In this document: positions 58,547-64,000 of the stretch, one piece after another
Layout: each line of letters begins with the position of its first letter
Position numbering within the stretch: the stretch's first letter is position 1
Assembly (NCBI RefSeq): GCF_001613445.1
Contig: NZ_BDCJ01000021.1
Coordinates: forward strand, 1 to 64,000
DNA: 64,000 nt
Origin: Nocardia grenadensis NBRC 108939
GTDB taxonomy: Bacteria; Actinomycetota; Actinomycetes; Mycobacteriales; Mycobacteriaceae
Reading direction: 5' to 3'
The notes under the pieces: generated by a model
Told to the model about the DNA's origin: nothing
The model's database searches: none
What the model saw: the letters and a program-made list of their open reading frames with translations, nothing else
Position numbers and translations under genes: made by a program

Positions 58547-59346
58547 CGAGTCCACCCCTCGAGCGATTCGACATACTCGGTCTGTGTGTTCGGCGAGGTG
58601 GTCGGCTTCAGCCGCCAATCCCCCGCGTCCCACACCATGATCAGTCGCAACGTCACCCACACCGGCTTCGCGTCGAGCGCCGGAGCACGCAGCGCCAACC
58701 GCACGATCGCCATATCGTCCGCGTAGTCGTCGATCTTGAACGCGTCGGACGCGACGAGGTACCGGGTCACCGATTCGGGCTGCTGTTCGGGCAGCCGATC
58801 CGCTTCCAGGGCCTTGTCGTAGGCCGCGATCTGCTGCGCCGAAACCCGCACCTGCCGTACATAGAGATCGCGGTCCGCCGGCCGGGCGTTCAGCCGGTAG
58901 GTGATCTGGGCCGCGGCCAGCGCGGCGCCCTGCGGGGTGTGCGAGTACCCCACCGCCAGCCCGTCCTCGATCCGGTTCGGGCCGTCGGAACTCGAGAACG
59001 GCACCGACGCCCCGAACACCCGCTGCCAGCCGCGGGGGTCGGTGGTGCCCGCCGGCGCGGCGGTCAGCCAATCGGGGTCGGTCGGCTTGCGTTGCGGAGA
59101 CGGGTTCTGCGGAAGAACCTGCCCCGCCGGGTTGTTGGGGATATCTATACGCCGGTTGAACACATCCACCTCCGGATCGGCGAATCCCTCGCCCACCGTG
59201 GCCGGGGGCGGCGGCGCCGAGACGGGTTCGTCGTCGCGGCCCGTCCACATGACGACGCCGACCACCACGATCAGCGCCAGTACCGCCGCGGAGGCGATGA
59301 CTCCGAAGGAGACGCGGTCACGCTGATAGGTCTCCTTCCCGCTCAC
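58540..59346 (-). CDS. Membrane-anchored periplasmic protein, paralogue A of a two-gene pair
   Basis: A 268-residue protein with one helix near the N terminus (SFGVIASAAVLALIVVVGVV, about 13-32), a Pro-rich linker and an outside domain. The segment VPFSSSDGPNRIEDGLAVGY continuing SHTPQGAALAAAQ has a GYxHxPxGA motif that recurs in the next gene. The size and topology resemble VirB8/TcpC-like accessory subunits. It is coupled by GTGA to the neighbouring gene and overlaps the VirB6-like start. Confidence 0.85.
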   Translation of the reverse strand: MSGKETYQRDRVSFGVIASAAVLALIVVVGVVMWTGRDDEPVSAPPPPATVGEGFADPEVDVFNRRIDIPNNPAGQVLPQNPSPQRKPTDPDWLTAAPAGTTDPRGWQRVFGASVPFSSSDGPNRIEDGLAVGYSHTPQGAALAAAQITYRLNARPADRDLYVRQVRVSAQQIAAYDKALEADRLPEQQPESVTRYLVASDAFKIDDYADDMAIVRLALRAPALDAKPVWVTLRLIMVWDAGDWRLKPTTSPNTQTEYVESLEGWTRW

Positions 59347-59993
59347 GACGGCGCCTCCACTTTCACTATGTCACTGGGTAATTCGGTCACAGGGTCGATC
59401 GGTCGCGTGGTCGAATCCGGGTCCGGCAGTCGTAACCTCCAATCCCGGGCGAACCACTCCACCGTCGTGTGGTTCACCGCTCTCGAACTGTCCGAGTACT
59501 CGCTGTACACATCCACCGCGGCGCGCTGGTCGCTGTACTCGGTGATCCGGTACCCCAGCAGCCGCGGCGCGTAGACCGGATCCGCAGGACCACTGATGGA
59601 CAGCTGCACCCGGTTCACCGCCCATTCGTCCTTCGCCGGGCCCGGAACCACTTCCCGGGCAACAATATTCGACCATTGTCCGTCATCCGCTATCGCCAGG
59701 CGCACGGCGTGCACCATGGCGGAGATCCCGGCGCCGGTGGGAGAGTGCTCGAAACCTGTTGCGGCGCCGTTAGTTTGAGCCGTAGGACCCTGATCGCTAT
59801 GCGGTAACGATACGCCCTGGAACGGCACCCAGCGCACATTCGTCGGGGGCGCCGACAGATCGGGCGGTGCCGCGGCGTCCCCGCCGCCACAGCCCGCGAC
59901 GCCGGCCAGCAGCAGCGCGGACAGCATCTGGGCAGCCCTGAGGACATACGGCCGGCCGGACCGGCGCGCAGCCGGAATCACGGTCGATTTCAT
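59343..59993 (-). CDS. Lipoprotein, paralogue B of the two-gene pair
   Basis: A 216-residue protein with a lipoprotein signal peptide (AAQMLSALLLAGVAGC, lipobox AGC near residue 35). The mature domain repeats the motif of paralogue A: LPHSDQGPTAQTNGAATGFE then HSPTGAGISAMVHA. A lipid-anchored and a helix-anchored copy encoded side by side suggests two subunits of one ring or sheath outside the membrane. The ATG at 59993 is the only good start. Confidence 0.85.
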   Translation of the reverse strand: MKSTVIPAARRSGRPYVLRAAQMLSALLLAGVAGCGGGDAAAPPDLSAPPTNVRWVPFQGVSLPHSDQGPTAQTNGAATGFEHSPTGAGISAMVHAVRLAIADDGQWSNIVAREVVPGPAKDEWAVNRVQLSISGPADPVYAPRLLGYRITEYSDQRAAVDVYSEYSDSSRAVNHTTVEWFARDWRLRLPDPDSTTRPIDPVTELPSDIVKVEAPS

Positions 59994-60024
59994 GCGCAGG
60001 TCGTTCTCCTCGCCTCGCCCCGGA

Positions 60025-60294
60025 TCATCCGGGCAGGAACGCCAGGGCGATACCGGAGGCGCCGCTGGCCACGATCGCGCCGAGCAGGCTCATGAGCACC
60101 CCGTGCGAGGCGTCGTTCATCGCCAGATCGCCCTTGAACGTCAGCCACAGCTTTCCGGCCGAAACGATCATCCACGCCAGACAGCCCATGAGAACGAACC
60201 AGAGCAGCCAGTTCAGCAGCTGCATCAACGGTTCCAACACTTCGGCCGGCATCTGCTTGTACGCAAGAACACCGGCCGCCCCGACCAGATCCAT
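60025..60294 (-). CDS. Small two-helix membrane protein (VirB2-like candidate)
   Basis: An 89-residue protein with helices at about residues 26-47 (LLNWLLWFVLMGCLAWMIVS) and 64-86 (HGVLMSLLGAIVASGASGIA), joined by a short basic loop. Size and topology match T4SS pilin-like or channel-plug subunits such as VirB2 in Gram-positive systems. The ATG at 60294 has GAGG five bases upstream. It lies 7 bases after a protein of the same type. Confidence 0.75.
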   Translation of the reverse strand: MDLVGAAGVLAYKQMPAEVLEPLMQLLNWLLWFVLMGCLAWMIVSAGKLWLTFKGDLAMNDASHGVLMSLLGAIVASGASGIALAFLPG

Positions 60295-60301
60295 TACAAC
60301 C

Positions 60302-60601
60302 TCACGTTCCGATGACGGCGTTCATGATGGTGCCGGCACTGGTCGCGACCACGCCGCCGATCATCGCGCCGGCCACCATCTTCGGGGACTCCAGTCCACC
60401 GCCGGTCCATTTCTCCCACGCGAACTTGCCGCCCGCGTAGATGATGCCGCAGATCCCGGACAGCAGGACGAACCAGGTGAGGTACCGCACCAGCTGCAGG
60501 ATCTTCTCCGACCCGGGCGGGGCCTCGGGCGTCGGATTGCCCACCTGGGCCACAACAACGGTGTCGTAGACCTGGTGAACGGCGAGAAGTACGGTGCTCA
60601 T
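60302..60601 (-). CDS. Small two-helix membrane protein (VirB2-like candidate)
   Basis: A 99-residue protein: a short N-terminal segment, a helix at about residues 37-58 (LVRYLTWFVLLSGICGIIYA), a loop with FAWEKWTGGGL and a second helix near the end (MVAGAMIGGVVATSAGTIMN). It is similar in layout to the next gene, so the two are probably diverged duplicates. I chose the ATG at 60601, preceded by AAAGG, which also overlaps the stop of a 31-codon frame upstream. Confidence 0.75.
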   Translation of the reverse strand: MSTVLLAVHQVYDTVVVAQVGNPTPEAPPGSEKILQLVRYLTWFVLLSGICGIIYAGGKFAWEKWTGGGLESPKMVAGAMIGGVVATSAGTIMNAVIGT

Positions 60602-60693
60602 CGGGTGCCTTTCTCGATAGCTGAGGTGCAACATTCGGTCCGCGCGAGCGCGGGGAGCACGACACGGAATACGTGCTCGACGGCGGCGATCAC
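60598..60693 (-). CDS. Candidate 31-residue small protein, coupled to both neighbours
   Basis: A GTG at 60693 follows GGAG at the standard seven-base spacing, and the stop overlaps the next ATG as ATGA at 60598-60601. It begins five bases after the DUF6668-like stop. The product would start VIAAVEHVFRVVLPALART and include two adjacent cysteines. It is helical-looking but too short to recognise. The alternative is that it is only a coupling device or chance; conservation in other genomes would decide. Confidence 0.45.
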   Translation of the reverse strand: MIAAVEHVFRVVLPALARTECCTSAIEKGTR

Positions 60694-60697
60694 GGCA

Positions 60698-61363
60698 TCA
60701 CTCCTCTACGAATCTCGATCGGCCCCGAGTGGGGGCGGCTTCCGATTCCTCCAGCGCGGCACGGGCGGCCGCGACGATTTCCGAACCGAGCTCCCTGATA
60801 TCCAGGGGGACCTCGTCGAGTGGGTCGATCCGGCGGCGGCGCTGCGGCGCGGTCGCGACACCCGGCGTCCACACCGGTAATTTCTCCGGTTCGACCAGCG
60901 TCCACTCCTCGTACCAGGGCACCTGCCAGACCCGGCCGGCCAGTGAGGCGACCACATCGCGGTAGCGCCGGATCTCCGGCGCCATCCGGCCCGGCCGCGC
61001 CGCCACCGTGATGAGGCCGAGGACCTGGCTGGGCCCGGCGAATCCCGAATGGTGCTGGCGCAGCAGATCGTGCGCATGGGTCAGTCCGGCGATGGTCTCC
61101 CGCGCCACCAGCACCACGAACGGCGATTCCCGCTCGAAGACACCGGGCCAGCGCCGGCCCGAATCCGCGGCAGGGGCCAGCACATGGGCCAGCGAACTGG
61201 CGCCCGCGCCGCCGTGGACGCCCAGCAACCACACCAGCGGCGCACGGCCGGCGCCGGGAACAGGACGGTCCCAGACCGCGGCGCGGCGTGATTCCGGCGG
61301 CGGTACCACCCCGGCAGTGGTGTTACGTTCGGGTCGGCGAGGAAGATTCATAGCAACAGCCAT
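60698..61363 (-). CDS. DUF6668-like protein with a lysine-less P-loop
   Basis: A 221-residue protein resembling the DUF6668 family found in actinobacterial mobile clusters. A ParA/SIMIBI-like first strand and loop, VWLLGVHGGAGASSLAHVLA, is present at about residues 44-63, but the P-loop lysine is replaced by Ala (GGAGASS). Later the chain has GLITVAARPGRMAPEIRRYR. It is probably unable to hydrolyse ATP in the normal way and may work with the MinD-like protein encoded just upstream. The ATG follows GGGAGG. Confidence 0.8.
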   Translation of the reverse strand: MAVAMNLPRRPERNTTAGVVPPPESRRAAVWDRPVPGAGRAPLVWLLGVHGGAGASSLAHVLAPAADSGRRWPGVFERESPFVVLVARETIAGLTHAHDLLRQHHSGFAGPSQVLGLITVAARPGRMAPEIRRYRDVVASLAGRVWQVPWYEEWTLVEPEKLPVWTPGVATAPQRRRRIDPLDEVPLDIRELGSEIVAAARAALEESEAAPTRGRSRFVEE

Positions 61364-61424
61364 GATGCCTCCCTCCGAGATGCGGCATATCCGCGGAGCC
61401 CGGAGCGCCGGTGCAGGGATCGCA

Positions 61425-62294
61425 TCATGACGCCATCCCGGCGAGTAGTCGCTCGTAGGTCAGCCGCGTCTCGTCGGCGAGTGCGACGTGGCGCACCAGT
61501 TCACCGCGTGCCAGGTGCGGGTCGTAGGGCACCTCGACGATATCGCGGACCCAGCCGGCCAGATGCTCGCGCAAATGGTCGGCTACCCGCGAATCGGCGC
61601 CACTCTGTTGATGGGAGACCACGATGGTGGTGTCGCCGACAATTCCGCCGCCCATGGGTTCCGACGAGTCGCCGTATTCGTCGTCGAGCCATTCGAGGGT
61701 CACCCGCAGGCGGTTGGCCGCGTCGACCCGCGCCGGGATGGTCAGGACCAGCGCCACATCCGCGTCGTCGAGCAAGGGCCGCAGCTGCCGGCTGGCGATC
61801 GGGTTGCCGCCGTCGTAGACACCGATGTATCCGGCCTGGTCGACCGCCCGGGCCACGGTGAGATAGCTCGCGCGGCGGCGCAGCGGCGCGGCGTCCCGCC
61901 ACAGCAGGCCGATACCGGAAGTGGCCCGGGACATACAGTCCTTCAACGGGGCCGGTTCGTCGTCGCCGCGGCCGTACAACCACTGTTGCATGCTGATCGG
62001 GTGCAGATGCTCGTCGGCGCCACGCAGGGCCAGATCACCCCCGGCCGGCGTAGCGTCCACCGCGACCGTGGCGGTGCCCGCGAGACCGAGTTCGCCCGCC
62101 AATCCGAGCGTGGTGGTCGTGGTGCCGGCGCCGCCGCAGCCGCCCACCACCAGGATCGGCCGGGGCTCGCCGGCCGCACGGGTCCGGGCGCCACCCGGCA
62201 ACCGCACCACCCGCGCCTTCCGGTCCCCGTCCGGCCCGTCCGTCACCTCGGCATCCGGTGCGGTGTCGAGCCAGCGGCTCCAATCCTCTCCCAT
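61425..62294 (-). CDS. MinD/ParA-like protein with a lysine-less P-loop
   Basis: A 289-residue protein with a C-terminal MinD-like fold. The P-loop is GGCGGAGTTT (51-60), where the usual Lys before the Thr pair is Thr. The later ATVAVDATPAGGDLALRG resembles the switch strand with Asp, and IGVYDGGNPIASRQLRPLLD and VALVLTIPARVDAANRLRVT follow typical ParA core strands. The ATG at 62294 has GGAG nine bases upstream. Such proteins position secretion machineries at the membrane; this role is inferred. Confidence 0.82.
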   Translation of the reverse strand: MGEDWSRWLDTAPDAEVTDGPDGDRKARVVRLPGGARTRAAGEPRPILVVGGCGGAGTTTTTLGLAGELGLAGTATVAVDATPAGGDLALRGADEHLHPISMQQWLYGRGDDEPAPLKDCMSRATSGIGLLWRDAAPLRRRASYLTVARAVDQAGYIGVYDGGNPIASRQLRPLLDDADVALVLTIPARVDAANRLRVTLEWLDDEYGDSSEPMGGGIVGDTTIVVSHQQSGADSRVADHLREHLAGWVRDIVEVPYDPHLARGELVRHVALADETRLTYERLLAGMAS

Positions 62295-62308
62295 CGCAGC
62301 ACTCTCCT

Positions 62309-63238
62309 CTATCCGGCCGAGATACCCGTGATGAGGGTGCGGCCGTCGATCACCGCGGTGGTGACCGTTTGCCTGCTGTAGGTAGCGGGCTCGCCACCGG
62401 GCCGGAACTCGGTGACCTCGACCGTGTACCGGCCATCGGCCACGGTCACGATGCGCACACAGTGCGTGGTGCCAGGGGCGACACTGTCGATACCGGCCTG
62501 GATCACCTCGGCGGAGGACACCGGCGCGGCGGGCGCGACCGCGGCACGCGCTTCGGCGCCGGAACGCTGTACGTAGTAGGCGTATTGGAAGCGCAGCACG
62601 GCCTCGGGCCCGGAATTCGTGCCGCCCGGTCCCGCACCACGTACCACCTGTGCGGTCTGTTCGGGCGCACACGCCGCCGCGCCGGAATCGGCGCCGGTGC
62701 TCCCGGCGGTGAAGCGCAGGCCCGCGCCCCCGTCGGGCGCGGCGCCGGGGCCGGCGGCACCGGGTGTGCCGGGTGCCAGCAGGTACAGCACCACGGCGGC
62801 GGCGATACCGAGCAGCACCACCGCGGCGAGGAGCACTCCGGCGGTCCGGCGCCGACGGGCGCCGGGCTCGGCCTCGATATCGCGGAGCCGGGCCGGGGTA
62901 CGGCCGATACGGGCCGGTTCGGTGAGTTCCTCGTCGTCGGTCCAGGGAAACCGCACCAGGTCCGCTTCGCGGTCGTCGCCGGGCGCGTCCACCCAATCCG
63001 ACCAGCCCCCGGTGAATTCGGTACGACGACCGGACAGTTCGGCGGGGGCCGGATCGGGCCGGGCGGTCGCACTACCGGCCTCGGCGATGTAGTCGGGGTA
63101 CCTGGCGGGGCCGTCCTCGGCCCCCGGGACGGCCTCGCCGCCGGGCTCCGGCGCGTGCGGCGACGCATCCGTGTCGCGCGCCCCCTCCGGCTCCAGCGGA
63201 CCGTACCATCGATCGAGCTTTTTGTAGGACTTCAACAT
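62309..63238 (-). CDS. Bitopic membrane protein with an extracytoplasmic domain
   Basis: A 309-residue protein. A cytosolic N-terminal region of about 130 residues (acidic, Pro-rich, with RYPDYIAEAG and FTGGWSDWVDAPGDD) precedes one membrane helix (TAGVLLAAVVLLGIAAAVVL, about 132-151) and an outside domain with cysteines in ACAPEQTAQVV and HCVRIVTVADGRYTVEV, likely a disulfide. The overall form is that of accessory channel subunits; I cannot name a family with certainty. The start has a GGGGGA site. Confidence 0.8.
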   Translation of the reverse strand: MLKSYKKLDRWYGPLEPEGARDTDASPHAPEPGGEAVPGAEDGPARYPDYIAEAGSATARPDPAPAELSGRRTEFTGGWSDWVDAPGDDREADLVRFPWTDDEELTEPARIGRTPARLRDIEAEPGARRRRTAGVLLAAVVLLGIAAAVVLYLLAPGTPGAAGPGAAPDGGAGLRFTAGSTGADSGAAACAPEQTAQVVRGAGPGGTNSGPEAVLRFQYAYYVQRSGAEARAAVAPAAPVSSAEVIQAGIDSVAPGTTHCVRIVTVADGRYTVEVTEFRPGGEPATYSRQTVTTAVIDGRTLITGISAG

Positions 63239-63295
63239 TCCCCCATTCCCGTGGCGCCGGGCGCATGATCTGGCATCATCGATCCCTCTCGGCGA

Positions 63296-64000
63296 TCAGT
63301 TCACGGAGAACGAGTCGGTTTCGGTTGTACGGGGTGTGGGAGTGGTGGTCACCGGACCCTCCGGGGCACCATTGTTCACTCCTGTCCCAAATGGGAATTG
63401 TCCCGTACCGGAGGGAGCGGGCGCAGGCGACGCGCCGGGATCGGAACCTGAGAATCCGTTCGGCGCGGGAACTCCACTGTCCGGCATGCTCGGGACCTGC
63501 GGAATCGCCTTTTCCGCGACGGGCTCGTGGCCGCTGCCGTGTATCGCGGCGAGATCCCGCGCGGCGGCGGCGAACCAGTCGGCGATGAAGCGGGTGGGTG
63601 CCTCACCGGTGGCCGAAATGGCCGCATTACCATAGGCCTGGTGCCGCTGGATGGTGTCCCAGTAGCGCACCCAGGTCGTGGTGTCGAGCAGGGCATGATT
63701 GTCGGTGATGTTGTCGACGACCGCGTCGAAAGCCTGACTCACCAACCGGATACCGGTGGTGGGCGGCACGAGCTGCGGTACCGCCCCCAGCAGTTTTACT
63801 CCCAGCATCATCAGCGCCGCCGGCGGATTCGCCAGGCCGGCAGTGGCCAGTTCGGCGATCGCCGTGGGGTTCAGCACCGTACGGACCACCGTGACCACTG
63901 CGTTCAGCCCGATCATGCCCACTTTCAGCAGGGCTCGCATGGCTCCCGGAATATCCAGCGGGGTCCGCGGATCGGCGGCATCGGCCAGCCGTTCGGAGAT
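63296..64000 (-). CDS. Partial: T4SS-cluster protein continuing beyond the window edge
   Basis: The reading frame is open to base 64000 (upstream residues include ISERLADAADPRTPLDIPGA), so the 5' end is missing. An ATG at 63940 is inside the frame. The visible part has a hydrophobic region (ALLKVGMIGLNAVVTVVRTV and PPAALMMLGVKLLGAVPQLV), then a helical stretch with DTIQRHQAYGNAAISATG and a Pro/Gly/Ser/Thr tail. It could be a membrane-associated component of the system; I do not recognise a family. Confidence 0.75.
   Translation of the reverse strand: MSERLADAADPRTPLDIPGAMRALLKVGMIGLNAVVTVVRTVLNPTAIAELATAGLANPPAALMMLGVKLLGAVPQLVPPTTGIRLVSQAFDAVVDNITDNHALLDTTTWVRYWDTIQRHQAYGNAAISATGEAPTRFIADWFAAAARDLAAIHGSGHEPVAEKAIPQVPSMPDSGVPAPNGFSGSDPGASPAPAPSGTGQFPFGTGVNNGAPEGPVTTTPTPRTTETDSFSVN

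Noticed and set aside
61350..61425. A 25-codon frame starting at TGATG after the MinD-like gene
   Set aside because: It lacks a ribosome-binding site and runs into the next gene, unlike the 31-codon candidate.
63239..63295. A 15-codon frame ending at the start of the 62309-63238 gene
   Set aside because: It is too short to judge, although AGAGGG precedes it.

Overview
This is a high-GC actinobacterial chromosome window, most likely Nocardia or a close relative in the Mycobacteriales. The evidence is the strong GC bias at third codon positions, the frequent GTG starts, and gene orders that match Mycobacterium tuberculosis: pyrR-pyrB-pyrC-PH protein-carA-carB-pyrF, nusB/efp/pepQ beside aroC-aroK-aroB, and aroE-mltG-ruvX-alaS-rarA. 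An EspC-like type VII substrate pair, a Pro/Gly-rich membrane protein like Rv2560 and a radical SAM protein like Rv2578c point the same way. I saw no rRNA, tRNA, CRISPR array or complete insertion sequence.

Layout. Bases 1-9 kb hold a complete, translationally coupled pyrimidine operon on the minus strand, with a probable PyrR-binding hairpin that sequesters the first ribosome-binding site. Bases 9-17 kb are a more variable zone: three TetR regulators with palindromic operators, a SAM methyltransferase, an alpha/beta hydrolase, a serine hydrolase, an AlkB-like dioxygenase with an SOS-box-like sequence, a quinone-reductase-type dehydrogenase and a DUF4334 protein. Bases 17-25 kb carry nusB, efp and pepQ (minus), then a prepilin peptidase and aroC-aroK-aroB (plus), a small membrane protein, and aroE (minus). 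Bases 25-36 kb are housekeeping: mltG, ruvX, alaS, rarA, a phosphotransferase, a membrane protein, aspS and a zinc metallopeptidase. Bases 36-41 kb hold an EspC/EspB-like pair, a KstR-box-controlled epimerase-like gene and a LexA-box-controlled radical SAM gene. Bases 41-47.5 kb hold korA-korB, hisS and a membrane-anchored cyclophilin.

From 47.7 kb to the right edge lies the most unusual part: a long minus-strand cluster resembling a conjugative or type IV secretion apparatus. It encodes a VirD4/TraD-like coupling ATPase, a VirB4-like ATPase, an SCO6880-type VirB3-like protein, a VirB6/TrbL-like polytopic protein, small two-helix membrane proteins, several lipoproteins or membrane-anchored periplasmic proteins, two ParA/MinD-like proteins whose P-loops lack the lysine, a DUF4913 protein, a three-domain wall hydrolase whose NlpC/P60 domain has lost its catalytic residues, and a lone IS3-OrfA-like helix-turn-helix protein built into the operon. 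Most neighbours overlap by 4 nt (ATGA or GTGA) or are a few bases apart. No relaxase, integrase or attachment site is visible in this window. The cluster continues past base 64000.

Regulatory reading of non-coding DNA adds the PyrR hairpin, two LexA-like boxes, three KstR-like boxes, three TetR operator regions and three strong palindromic terminators between convergent genes. Several genes (alkB-like, epimerase-like, radical SAM, pepQ) look leaderless, with a -10-like hexamer ending 6-8 nt before the start codon.
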